A DNA stretch of 64,000 nucleotides. It comes from Halobellus ruber (GTDB lineage: Archaea > Halobacteriota > Halobacteria > Halobacteriales > Haloferacaceae). Position 1 is the stretch's first letter; each line of letters begins with the position of its first letter. A program made the translations under genes and the position numbers. Below are positions 36,615-44,314 of the stretch, piece by piece. The DNA lies in contig NZ_JACKXD010000002.1 of assembly GCF_014212355.1 (NCBI RefSeq), positions 310,001 through 374,000 of the forward strand, in the 5' to 3' direction. Under the pieces are notes generated by a model. It made no database searches. It was not told the origin of the DNA and saw only the letters and a list, made by a program, of their open reading frames with translations.

Positions 36615-37820
36615 TTAGTCCTCCGTAAAGAACGCAAGTGCCCGCTCGGCGATCCCCTCGGCCGGTTCGACCGCGTCGACGTAGCCCGACTCGATGGCCC
36701 GGCGCGGCATCCCGAAGATCGCCGACGTCTCCTCGTCCTGTGCAACCGTGTGTCCGCCGGCGCTGGCTACGCGCCGGATGCCGTCGACGCCGTCGCGCCC
36801 CATCCCGGTTAGCAGCGCCGCACACAGCGGCCCCTCGACGCTCTCGACGGCCGACGCCATCGTGATGTCGATCGCGGGACGCACCCCGTGGACCGGCTCG
36901 GTCTCCGTCAGGTCCAGGCGGAGCCGCCCGTTCCGGTCGCTGGTGGTCACGAGATGGTGGTCGCCGGGGGCGACCCGCGCCTCCCCGGGCTCGATCCGCT
37001 CGCCGGATTCGGCCTCCCGGACATCGTAGGCGGACCGGCCGTCGAGGCGGGTCGCGAAGCGACCGGTGAACCCCTCGGGCATGTGCTGGACGACCAGCAC
37101 TCGAAGGTTCGCCGCCCGGGGAAGGTCCGCGAGGACGCACTCGACCACGTTGGGACCGCCGGTCGACGCGCCGACCACGAGCGTCCCCACCTCGGGATAG
37201 CTCGGTTCGGCCCCCGGAGCCGACTCAGCGGCCGGCGTAGCGGACCCGCCGGGCTCCCTCTCGGGGGCGCCCGCCCGGCGCGTCGCTCCCGCTCCGCCCG
37301 CGGTCGTGGCCGCGCCGGTACCGCCCTCGACCGGAACCGTCGACGCGCCCCCCTCGTCGGTGCCGGTCGACGCCATCCGGGCCGTCGCCGACAGGTCGGC
37401 CCGCGCGGCCGATTCGACTTTCTCGACCAGTTCGCGCTTCACCCGCGGCATCGAGGAGGTGACCTCCCCGCCCGGCTTGGTGACGAAGTCGACCGCGCCG
37501 CGATCTAAGGCCTCGAAGGTCACGTCGGCGTTCTCCTCGGCGTGGGCCGACAGCATCAGGACGGGCGTCGGACGCTCGGCCATGATCTCCTCGACAGCCT
37601 GGATGCCGTTGGTCGTCGGCATCTCGATGTCCATCGTCACCACGTCGGGGTCGTGCTCGATCACCGCATCGAGCGCGTCCGATCCGTCGCCGGCCTCCCC
37701 CACGACGTCGATGCCGCCGTCCTCCAGGAGGCCGCGGATCAGCGTCCGCATAAACCGGGAGTCGTCGACGACGACTGCCCGGGTCGTCCCGTCGCCGCCG
37801 GAGCCGGCGGTCGCGCTCAT
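36615..37820 (-). CDS. cheB: chemotaxis methylesterase CheB
   Basis: 401 residues. The receiver domain (about 13-130) carries phosphoacceptor D64 in VVTMDIEMPTTNG; a Gly/Ala/Thr-rich linker follows (about 150-210), and the methylesterase domain has the Ser-His-Asp triad in VVGASTGGPNVV, QHMPEGFTGRFA and LLTGMGRDGVDGI. It demethylates or deamidates transducer glutamates. Its ATG overlaps, as ATGA, the end of an 18-codon frame upstream. It heads the cheB-cheA-cheR-cheF operon. Confidence 0.95.
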   Translation of the reverse strand: MSATAGSGGDGTTRAVVVDDSRFMRTLIRGLLEDGGIDVVGEAGDGSDALDAVIEHDPDVVTMDIEMPTTNGIQAVEEIMAERPTPVLMLSAHAEENADVTFEALDRGAVDFVTKPGGEVTSSMPRVKRELVEKVESAARADLSATARMASTGTDEGGASTVPVEGGTGAATTAGGAGATRRAGAPEREPGGSATPAAESAPGAEPSYPEVGTLVVGASTGGPNVVECVLADLPRAANLRVLVVQHMPEGFTGRFATRLDGRSAYDVREAESGERIEPGEARVAPGDHHLVTTSDRNGRLRLDLTETEPVHGVRPAIDITMASAVESVEGPLCAALLTGMGRDGVDGIRRVASAGGHTVAQDEETSAIFGMPRRAIESGYVDAVEPAEGIAERALAFFTED

Positions 37821-37873
37821 CGCTCCGCCTCCCCGCGGCGGTCGGCGGCCAGGGAATTTCCGTGGGCGCTCAT
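37817..37873 (-). CDS. 18-codon leader frame overlapping the cheB start
   Basis: Reads MSAHGNSLAADRRGEAER and then TGA, where the stop shares ATGA with the cheB ATG. A CTTAAG element at 37901-37906 is centred 30 bases before its ATG. The transcript is therefore expected to begin at or just before this ATG, making the leader frame the first to be translated and cheB a reinitiation or coupled gene. The frame is short enough to arise by chance; it is not in frame with cheB. Confidence 0.4.
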   Translation of the reverse strand: MSAHGNSLAADRRGEAER

Positions 37874-38013
37874 TTCACTCCCTGCTTCCCGACTCTCCAA
37901 CTTAAGCACTCCCCGGCAAGAATCAGCCGTGATAACGGCGTGCGTACCTTTATTTGCGATCTGTCCCCGAGTAACGGTAGCCCCCGACGGCCCGCGCCGT
38001 CGGCCACACCCCT
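37874..38013. promoter_or_regulatory. divergent cheB/cheW promoter region
   Basis: Two TATA-like elements are visible: CTTAAG at 37901-37906 for the cheB side and CCTTTATTTG at about 37948-37957 for cheW, which would give cheW a leader of about 30 bases. A GC-rich inverted repeat, GACGGCCCGCGCCGTC, lies at about 37986-38001, in that leader. Confidence 0.5.
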
Positions 38014-38505
38014 ATGTCGAACCAACAACCCACGGCGGCGGCCGCCCCGAGGTCAGCCGCCGCAGACGACGGCGAGGAGACCGCCCGCGAGATACAGGTA
38101 CTGGAGTTCGAGTTGGGAGGCGAGACCTACTGCGTCGACATCGACTATGTCTCGGAGATCGTCGATCGGGGGTCGGTCACGCCGGTGCCGAACGCCCCCG
38201 AGTTCGTGGAGGGCGTGATGGACCTCCGCGGCCGCACCACCTCCATCGTCGACCCGAAGACGCTTCTGAACGTCGACGCCGACGCAGAGGCCCGGCGGAT
38301 CGTGATCTTCGACGCCGAGAGCTTCGAGGACGACGCCGCGGTCGGGTGGCTGGTCGACGCGGTCCACCAGGTCGACCGCGTCTCGATGGCCGACGTCGAG
38401 GACCCGCCGATGGACCGCGGGGAGTTCATCAAGGGGATCGTTCGCCGCGAGGAGGACCTCGTGGTGTGGGTCACCCCGACGAAGACCGTCGGGTCCTCGG
38501 CGTGA
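38014..38505 (+). CDS. cheW: chemotaxis adaptor CheW
   Basis: 163 residues. A disordered, Ala-rich start (about 1-25) precedes a complete CheW domain with VLEFELGGETYCVDIDYVSE, VTPVPNAPEFVEGVMDLRGR, and FIKGIVRREEDLVVWVTP. It couples transducers to CheA. Haloarchaea often have two CheW copies; this one is divergent from cheB. CheY, CheC and CheD genes are not present in this window. Confidence 0.95.
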   Translation: MSNQQPTAAAAPRSAAADDGEETAREIQVLEFELGGETYCVDIDYVSEIVDRGSVTPVPNAPEFVEGVMDLRGRTTSIVDPKTLLNVDADAEARRIVIFDAESFEDDAAVGWLVDAVHQVDRVSMADVEDPPMDRGEFIKGIVRREEDLVVWVTPTKTVGSSA

Positions 38506-38548
38506 TCCTCCGGACCGGCCGCGGCGTCTACCCCGACTCGTATAGCCG

Positions 38549-39522
38549 CTACGCCGTCGTCCGGCGCACCCCGTCGACCGCGAGATACGCGGCCAGGGCC
38601 ACGACGCAACCCGCAACCACAAACGCGGACAGGTAGCCGGCGCCGCCGGCGATCACACCGCCAACCACGCTCCCGAGGCCGCCGCCGAGGCTCCCGACTG
38701 CGGTGTACGCGCCCAGCGCCTCCGCGCGCACCGACTCCGGCGCGAGCCCGGTCACCTGTCCCGCGGCCGTCACCGCGGTCACCGCCCACGAGGCGCCGAC
38801 GAGGGCGAACAACACCCCGACGAGCGCCAACCCGAGCGGTGGCACGACGGCTGTGCCGACGACCGCGACGACCGGGAACGACACCGCCCGGACCAGGAGT
38901 GCGCCGGCCTACAGCCGGATCGGCCCGTGTGACGCGGCGGCCGCCCCCGCGCGGGCGTACGCCGCCGCCGACGCCGCGGCACTCAGGATGAACAGCGCGA
39001 ACACCCGTCGGTGGCGTAGCCCGCGTCGACGAGATAAGCTGGCAACGGGGCGAAAAAGGCGGAGAACCCGACGAAAAACAGGGCCGCGGCCGCCAGGTAC
39101 CGGACCAGCGAGCCCGAGAACCGCCGCCGGAGTCGCGCGACCAGCCCCTCTGTCGCCTGCCGGGAGTCGCCGCGGCGACCGACGCCGACGTCCCGGAGCG
39201 CCCAGTAGATCCGACCGGGGCCGAACGGTACGGCTCTGGCGGCGCGGCCGGGGTCCCCGCCGACCGCGGGGATCCGCCGCGACAGCCGCCGGACCCGTCG
39301 TTCGGAGGTCGTCACTGGCTCCGGATACCGCGCGAGCACCACGAGGATCCCGAGCAGCGTCACCGCTGCGCTCCCGACGAAGAACAGCCGCTTTGCGGGG
39401 AGGGGCGCGATCCCGGCCAGCGAGGCCGTTCCGAGCGTCGCCGCCGCGGCACCGGTGCGTCGCAGAACCTCGCGTCGGGTCCTGGAGGGCATCGCCGGAT
39501 CCACATCCCGATCGGGCATCAC
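38549..39522 (-). pseudogene. MFS transporter remnant
   Basis: Three lesions are visible. The upstream part (39522 down to about 39005) reads as a membrane segment, a cytoplasmic loop and a further helix (VRYLAAAALFFVGFSAFFAP) and then loses frame at the CCC 39005-39007; one extra base would continue it as GVFALFILSAAASAAAYARA. That second part meets an in-frame TAG at 38909-38911, after which the same frame continues as AGALLVRAVSFPVVAVVG to 38549, with the last four helices of an MFS carrier. The first half of the carrier is missing. The start resembles a Tat signal (TRREVLRRTGAAAATLG), which may be chance. Confidence 0.75.
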
Positions 39523-39586
39523 CCTGTTGCCGGGACGCCACCCGAACAGTCAAGATTCCGCGCCCGCGAGAAGCGACTGTTTCACG

Positions 39587-40585
39587 ATGCGCCAGTATCT
39601 CGATCTCGTCACCGACATCCTCGAATCCGGCACGTACAAGCCGAACCGGACGGGCGTGGACACGATCGCTGCGTTCAGCCGCCACTACACCGTCGACCTC
39701 GGGAGGGGGTTCCCGCTTCTCACCACCAAGGACCTCTCGGGGGCCCGGTGGAACTCGCTGCTCCACGAACTCGTGTGGTACCTCTCCGGCGACGAACACG
39801 TCCGGGAACTCCGCGAGGAGACCGGGATCTGGGACGCGTGGGCCGACGAAAACGGGAACTTAGACACCGCGTACGGCCGCTTCTGGCGGCGATTTCCCGT
39901 GCCCGAGGAGGGGCTGCCCGGCGAGTCGTGGCCCGCCGAGGACCACCGGTGGCGCAACGACGAGGGCACCTTCGACCAGATCGCGTACGCCTTAGACCAA
40001 CTCCGCGAGAACCCAAACTCCCGGCGGATCGTCATCAGCGCGTGGCATCCAGCCAACGCCGCGGTGTCGACGCTCCCGCCGTGTCACTACACCTTCGTGT
40101 TGAACGTCCAGGGCGACGACCTGAACGTCCACCTCACGCAGCGCTCCGGCGACGTCGCCCTGGGGATCCCGTTCAACATCGCGGCGTACTCGCTTCTGGC
40201 GACCGCGATCGCGGGACGGACCGGGTTCGAGCCGGGCACGTTCGCGCACACGATCGTCGACGCGCACGTCTACTGCGGCGCGGGCCGGCGAGGGGAGTGG
40301 TACGCCGACAACCTCGACGCGTTGCAGTCGCGGCTCGCCGGCGTCGACGATCCCGCGGAGTACCGCGAGGTTCGCGAGTGGCTGGAGTCGGCCGCGCCGC
40401 CCGAACCCGAGGGCCACGAGCGCGACGACCACGTGCCCGGCCTTCTGGAACAGTCCGCGCGTGAGCCCCGGGAGCGCCCCGAGATCGAGGTCGCAGATGT
40501 CCCGCTCGACGACCTCACGGTGGATGACATCGAGCTCTCGGGGTACGATCCGGCCCCCGGCATCCGGTTCGGGGTGGCGGAGTGA
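39587..40585 (+). CDS. thyA: thymidylate synthase
   Basis: 332 residues with the family blocks in order: YKPNRTGVDTIAAFSRHY, LPPCHYTFVLNV with catalytic C166, RSGDVALGIPFNIAAYSLLA and HIVDAHVY-like TIVDAHVYCGAG. It makes dTMP from dUMP with methylenetetrahydrofolate, releasing dihydrofolate, which the overlapping gene product reduces. The C-terminal part holds a halophile acidic insertion (about 255-300). The start is MRQYLDLV, the normal N-terminus. In Haloferax the same pair is called hts-hdrB. Confidence 0.95.
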   Translation: MRQYLDLVTDILESGTYKPNRTGVDTIAAFSRHYTVDLGRGFPLLTTKDLSGARWNSLLHELVWYLSGDEHVRELREETGIWDAWADENGNLDTAYGRFWRRFPVPEEGLPGESWPAEDHRWRNDEGTFDQIAYALDQLRENPNSRRIVISAWHPANAAVSTLPPCHYTFVLNVQGDDLNVHLTQRSGDVALGIPFNIAAYSLLATAIAGRTGFEPGTFAHTIVDAHVYCGAGRRGEWYADNLDALQSRLAGVDDPAEYREVREWLESAAPPEPEGHERDDHVPGLLEQSAREPRERPEIEVADVPLDDLTVDDIELSGYDPAPGIRFGVAE

Positions 40586-41127
40586 CGGACGCGGGCGCCG
40601 CAGAGGAGGGGGAAGACGGCGACGACGTCGAGATCGCCCTGATCGCAGCCGTCGCCGACAACCGGGTGATCGGCCGCGACGGGGAGATGCCGTGGCACTT
40701 CGCCGAGGACCTCGAATACTTCAAGCGAACCACCACCGGCCACCCCGTGATCGTGGGTCGGCGGACCTACGAGACGGTGGTTTCGGCGCTCGGAGAGCCG
40801 TTCCCGGGGCGGACCAGCGTCGTGCTCACGACGCAGTCGCTCGAACTGCCCGACGGTGCGGTGGTGGCGAACTCGGTCGACGAGGCGATCGACCTCGCTG
40901 CGGCGGATGCGAGAGCGCGCGGCGTCGACACCGCGTACGTCGCGGGCGGCGGCCGGGTGTACGAGCAGTTCCTCCCGCACGCGAGCCGGCTGGTGTTGAC
41001 GGAGATCCACGAGGGCTACGAGGGCGACACCCGCTTTCCGGCGTTCGAGGACGACGCGTGGGTCGAGGTCGAGCGCGACGAGCGGGCGGCGTTCGATTTC
41101 GTGACGTACGAACGGTGCCGTGAGTGA
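40582..41127 (+). CDS. folA: dihydrofolate reductase
   Basis: 181 residues: after a 16-residue acidic start comes the DHFR core IALIAAVADNRVIGRDGEMP and WHFAEDLEYFKRTTTGHPVI, with VGRRTYETV and YVAGGGRVYEQFLP later. It returns dihydrofolate to tetrahydrofolate with NADPH. The GTG start overlaps the thyA stop (GTGA), so the two are translated together, matching their shared cycle. Confidence 0.93.
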   Translation: MTDAGAAEEGEDGDDVEIALIAAVADNRVIGRDGEMPWHFAEDLEYFKRTTTGHPVIVGRRTYETVVSALGEPFPGRTSVVLTTQSLELPDGAVVANSVDEAIDLAAADARARGVDTAYVAGGGRVYEQFLPHASRLVLTEIHEGYEGDTRFPAFEDDAWVEVERDERAAFDFVTYERCRE

Positions 41128-41221
41128 GTATCCGGCACGGATCGCCGCCGACGGCTGGCGGTTCCGGTAATATCGTGCGACGGTGGTGGCTTTATCCGTC
41201 CCCGGACCGGAACCACAGTAG

Positions 41222-41968
41222 ATGAACCGAAACGATCAGCAGGCGTACGACCGGGGCACGTCGCTTTTCTCCCCGGACGGCCGGATCTACCAGGTCGAGT
41301 ACGCCCGCGAGGCGGTCAAACGCGGCGCGCCGAGCCTCGGCGTCCGGACGGCCGAGGGCGTCGTCCTCGCCGCACAGCGCCGTACCAGCTCCTCCCTGAT
41401 GGAGGGCGACAGCATCGAGAAGCTCCACAAACTCGACGACTTCCTGGGTGCGGCGTCGGCGGGCCACGTCGCCGACGCCCGGCGGCTGATCGACGGCGCC
41501 CGGACCGCCGCCCAGCGGAACCGACTGCGGTACGGCGAGCCCGTCGGCGTCGAGACGCTGACGAAGACCCTCTCCGACGAGATCCAGGAGACGACCCAGA
41601 TCGGCGGCACGCGGCCGTTCGGCGCCGCGCTGCTCGTCGCGGGGATGGAGGGGACCGACTCGGCGCCGCGGCTCTTCCAGACCGACCCCTCGGGCGCGCC
41701 GCAGGAGTGGCGGGCCGTGGCGATCGGCTCCGGCCGCGACGACATCCAGGAGTTCCTCGAAGCCGAGTGGGCCGAGGAACTCACGCTCGACGAGGGAGTT
41801 GAGCTCGCGGTGCGGGCGCTGCTCGAAACCGACGACGAGCTCGACGCGGCGAGCGTGAGCGTTGCGACGATCACCGCAGACGGGTACCGGCCGGTGCCCG
41901 AGAGCGACCTCGAACCCCTGATCGAGGAGCACGCACCGGCCGACGACGACGCCGACGACGGGGAGTAG
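41222..41968 (+). CDS. psmA: proteasome alpha subunit (PsmA2-like)
   Basis: 248 residues. The alpha-type N-terminal helix is YDRGTSLFSPDGRIYQVEYA followed by REAVKRG; it forms the outer ring and gate of the 20S particle. Haloarchaea often encode two alpha subunits; the opening MNRNDQQAYDRG and the lack of an extended charged N-terminus resemble the PsmA2 type. The C-terminus is acidic (ADDDADDGE). It stands alone; no beta subunit is in the window. An AAAACGG-AA-CCGTTTT hairpin follows at 41998-42013. Confidence 0.93.
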   Translation: MNRNDQQAYDRGTSLFSPDGRIYQVEYAREAVKRGAPSLGVRTAEGVVLAAQRRTSSSLMEGDSIEKLHKLDDFLGAASAGHVADARRLIDGARTAAQRNRLRYGEPVGVETLTKTLSDEIQETTQIGGTRPFGAALLVAGMEGTDSAPRLFQTDPSGAPQEWRAVAIGSGRDDIQEFLEAEWAEELTLDEGVELAVRALLETDDELDAASVSVATITADGYRPVPESDLEPLIEEHAPADDDADDGE

Positions 41969-41997
41969 TCCGTCGGTTCCGGGCGTTCGGCGGCGAC

Positions 41998-42013
41998 AAA
42001 ACGGAACCGTTTT
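41998..42013 (+). terminator. hairpin after psmA
   Basis: AAAACGG and CCGTTTT pair across two bases, and the T run follows at once. It lies 30 bases after the psmA stop and 34 bases before the tRNA gene. It is a plausible terminator; it also overlaps the place where a tRNA promoter would lie. Confidence 0.4.
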
Positions 42014-42046
42014 ACCGATTCCAGAAATACCGAAAAACGTCAGTAG

Positions 42047-42121
42047 GCTCCGTTGGTGTAGTCCGGCCAATCATCTTGCCCTCTCACGGCAAGGACTTGG
42101 GTTCGAATCCCAAACGGAGCA
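42047..42121 (+). tRNA. tRNA-Glu (anticodon CTC)
   Basis: 75 bases fold as a complete tRNA. The acceptor stem pairs GCTCCGT (42047-42053) with ACGGAGC (42114-42120), followed by discriminator A. The anticodon arm pairs TTGCC with GGCAA around CTCTCAC, giving anticodon CTC, which reads GAG. The T arm is CTTGGGTTCGAATCCCAAA, with the usual GTTCGAATC. There is no intron and no encoded CCA. An accessory patch begins immediately downstream. Confidence 0.95.
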
Positions 42122-42406
42122 TTCCAGGTTCTCTTCCTCCGATTTTCATCGTTTCAGGGCAGAAACAAAGATGAGCCGCTTAGGGCAAGGACACTCGACG
42201 GATCGAACAGCGTCAAGAACAGTAGCACCCACTCAGCGGGGCGAAAATGGCTAATCAGGGTTCTGGAACAGGGGGGGTGAGGCCGAGTACGTCTGCGGCG
42301 CACCACTCATCACCGACCCCGCGCGGGAGCGCCTCACCGAGCGCGTCGGTATCTGCTCAACGCGTCCAGCGATTGAGCCTCGGCGCGCTCCTCGGTGGGA
42401 GAGAGC
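42122..42406. other. intergenic DNA with a possible gene fragment
   Basis: No intact gene. On the plus strand, bases about 42255-42360 can be read as FWNRGGEAEYVCGAPLITDP continuing ARERLTERVGIC, which has the acidic look of a haloarchaeal protein, but it lacks a start and family match. It may be the remnant of a gene disrupted on tRNA-side insertion. Confidence 0.25.
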
Positions 42407-42410
42407 TGTA

Positions 42411-42486
42411 GTAGCGTTTGTGAGTCTTCGCTCACTCGATCGCACGCCGTCGTGCGATCGGATGTGCAACCAGTTGCAAACGCTAC
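42411..42486. mobile_element. MITE family A, copy 1
   Basis: 76 bases with perfect 10-bp terminal inverted repeats (GTAGCGTTTG ... CAAACGCTAC) and a 4-bp duplication TGTA at 42407-42410 and 42487-42490. Inside are further hairpins: GTGAG/CTCAC, CGATCGCACG/CGTGCGATCG, and TGCAAC/GTTGCA. It has no coding capacity and should be a non-autonomous transposable element. Confidence 0.85.
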
Positions 42487-42560
42487 TGTATTAGATTCCC
42501 TCTGCGAGGGTTGATCTCACGCCTCCATGAGTGAATCGGCCGTGAGAGCCTGCGCACGAA
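42487..42560. other. short spacer after MITE A copy 1
   Basis: 74 bases between the element and the end of the Tat-exported protein gene; no feature seen. Confidence 0.5.
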
Positions 42561-43055
42561 TCATCCCGCCTTGTGAATGTTGAAATCGAGGGCCACGAAC
42601 GGCGCAGGACCGAGCAGAAGGAATCGGTGTCGTCCAGCGTGTAGCTCGACGTAATCTTCGTCCTCGTCCCGTTCGAACGCGGACTCCGACAGCGTGACTT
42701 CCTCTGTGAACGATTCGCCCGCTCCAAGTTCGGTCGCACACATATAGTAATAGCGTGCTTCAGTCCACGTCACGTGGTGCCAGTCTCCGCCCGAATACTG
42801 CTGAATGGCCCACGGGTTGTGACACCCCAGACTAATCGGCGAATCGCCCGTGTTAGACGCCTCAAACTCGACTTCATCCCCAAGATGTACGTTGTCCGCG
42901 CAAAGACGAAGATCCAAGCCGTCGTGATTGTAGACGACCTTCCGGTCGCCCCGGTAATCAGCCCGTGATTCGTTCTGAGACGCAGCGAGTGCGGTACCCC
43001 CGGTGAGTGCGACAGCACTGGAACCGATCAAGGTGAGATATCCGCGCCGGTCCAT
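42561..43055 (-). CDS. Tat-exported Ig-like domain protein
   Basis: 164 residues. The start MDRRGYLTLIGSSAVALTGG is a twin-arginine signal with a hydrophobic stretch and probable cleavage after ALAASQ; haloarchaea export many proteins folded by this route. The mature part has an Ig-like beta-sandwich pattern (LHLGDEVEFEASNTGDSPIS-like, then GESFTEEVTLSESAFE and YVELHAGRHRFLLLGPAPFV), similar to BsuPI-type or archaeal surface domains. Two cysteines (CADN, CHNPW, CATE) may bind metal or form a bridge. It probably lies outside the membrane. It sits in the lower-GC patch; ATG 43055 precedes RRGYL. Confidence 0.7.
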   Translation of the reverse strand: MDRRGYLTLIGSSAVALTGGTALAASQNESRADYRGDRKVVYNHDGLDLRLCADNVHLGDEVEFEASNTGDSPISLGCHNPWAIQQYSGGDWHHVTWTEARYYYMCATELGAGESFTEEVTLSESAFERDEDEDYVELHAGRHRFLLLGPAPFVALDFNIHKAG

Positions 43056-43160
43056 ACGCCCCGATCGAGTTCTTGTGGAGCAATACCTCCTGGAGAAACA
43101 AAACACCGTTTGACATACACACTCTGTTCAGTAATTGCTCTAATCAACTGCTGACTGCTT

Positions 43161-43177
43161 CCACCCTTCCGGGGTGG
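43161..43177 (-). terminator. hairpin downstream of the DUF3592 gene
   Basis: CCACCC-TTCCG-GGGTGG forms a stem of six pairs, 28 bases after the stop of the gene read from 43714 to 43205. No clear T run follows, so its role as terminator is only likely. Confidence 0.3.
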
Positions 43178-43204
43178 ATGTCGGCTTGTACCGGGATACT
43201 GGAC

Positions 43205-43714
43205 TCACCCGTTCCGATATTTCTTCAGAGTCGATGCCGCGCCGAAAACTGAGACAATAGCCCCGATTCCAGCGATCATTAGCGGCTGGTTTGACGTTTT
43301 ATTCTCCAGGAACGCGTGACTCGGGTCCGTCGAGTCAACGTAGATGGTAACGGATGCGCCTTCTTCGTACTCGGCAACCACTGACTCGGCTTTCGACCGT
43401 TGGTCGTATTCAGGGGAAATGTCTGCCGGATAGACGTGTGTCCCTGTATACGTGGTTCCCTGATGCTCGTACGTGAACTTGACGCGGGGTTCGTACCGGA
43501 CATCCCCTCCCGATTGTCCACTCACGGAACTTTGCGTGTCGACACCCACCTCGGTGATCGTCCCGTCCACTTCGACCGCGTTCCGTATCGCATCGGATTG
43601 CTGGACGTAATCGTACGCACCGTAGCCAGTCACGCCGAGCCCCAACACGAGGAGAATCATCGCACCACGGAGCGTATCCGGACCGTCGATATCGAGGTCG
43701 GAACTATCAGTCAT
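43205..43714 (-). CDS. DUF3592 membrane protein
   Basis: 169 residues. Two membrane helices (about 16-38, TLRGAMILLVLGLGVTGYGA; and about 143-165, PLMIAGIGAIVSVFGAAS) flank an extracellular or periplasm-like domain with VDGTITEVGVDTQ, YEPRVKFTYEHQGTTYTG and EGASVTIYVDSTDPSHAFLE, the standard DUF3592 layout. The family is widespread and of unknown function. It belongs to the accessory patch and shows a less GC-biased codon choice than the core genes. Confidence 0.75.
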   Translation of the reverse strand: MTDSSDLDIDGPDTLRGAMILLVLGLGVTGYGAYDYVQQSDAIRNAVEVDGTITEVGVDTQSSVSGQSGGDVRYEPRVKFTYEHQGTTYTGTHVYPADISPEYDQRSKAESVVAEYEEGASVTIYVDSTDPSHAFLENKTSNQPLMIAGIGAIVSVFGAASTLKKYRNG

Positions 43715-43826
43715 AGTGACCTCCCGTGCAGCGTCGTAACCAAATTGTGATTTGTAAAGTCAACGAACTGTGCTGACCGGGTCCTATCCTAAGGGGGCTG
43801 CCCATCCAACCCACCGATAGGACTCA

Positions 43827-43981
43827 TACTGTCGGCTATAGTCGCGTGACGGATTTCGACACCCCGGGGTGTGAAAAATCTTCACGTAGTTATATAGTAG
43901 CGTTTGCAAGTTTTCGCTCACTCGATCGCACGACGGCGTGCGATCGGATATGAAACCAGTTGCAAACGCTACTATAGGTTC
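43827..43981. mobile_element. MITE family B, decayed copy with nested element A
   Basis: The left end TACTGTCGGCTATAGTCGCG (43827-43846) and centre ACACCCCGGGGTGT (43859-43872) match the clean family B copy at 45461. The right arm GTGAAAAATCTTCACG-TAGTTATA is decayed and is interrupted by family A copy 2. Without the nested 76 bases and one duplication the element would be about 75 bases. A TCA duplication at 43824-43826 and 43982-43984 is possible but the right end is uncertain. Confidence 0.55.
43897..43972. mobile_element. MITE family A, copy 2
   Basis: 76 bases, same length as copy 1 and about 89 percent identical by eye, with the same 10-bp inverted ends. A 4-bp duplication TATA lies at 43893-43896 and 43973-43976. 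It is inserted in the right arm of a family B element. Confidence 0.85.
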
Positions 43982-43984
43982 TCA

Positions 43985-44314
43985 TCTACTCAGGATCTAT
44001 CCGAAGCGATCTACTAAATCCGGACCGTAGTTATGCCCGCTTAGTGGGAGTCCCACAGTTTGGAGCGAGCGTCCTTTCACATTCGAGGTGTTTGGATAGA
44101 ATACTCTCGGAGTACACCACAAATAATTATAGTTTCTTTAATGAAATTTCCACCCTCGCGTCCGTGTATAAAATGACAAGTCCTAGACTTTCGACAATAT
44201 TTACTCATATCCGACCGCAATTATTGATTTAGAAGCACTTTTTTAAATTTTCTTTCCGTGGAAGCTACTGAAACCAACTACTGGTCGAACGAGTATGAGC
44301 CCTTACGCATACAA
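43985..44314. other. AT-rich intergenic region
   Basis: About 330 bases of unusually low GC (for example ATAATTATAGTTTCTTTAAT near 44122-44141) with no convincing gene; short frames here have no family look. A TTTTTTAAATTTT block at about 44239-44251 is the probable promoter of the DUF4188 gene. Confidence 0.5.

Noticed and set aside
39400-39522. Separate Tat-secreted protein in front of the MFS remnant
   Set aside because: The RR-like stretch runs directly into carrier-like helices without a cleavage site or new domain; it may be a worn helix of the carrier.
42251-42469. Minus-strand frame overlapping MITE A copy 1
   Set aside because: Its N-terminal part is the element itself; no family look, so it is treated as chance.
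44044-44232. 62-codon frame in the AT-rich region
   Set aside because: No domain, no promoter at proper spacing and an unusual composition.
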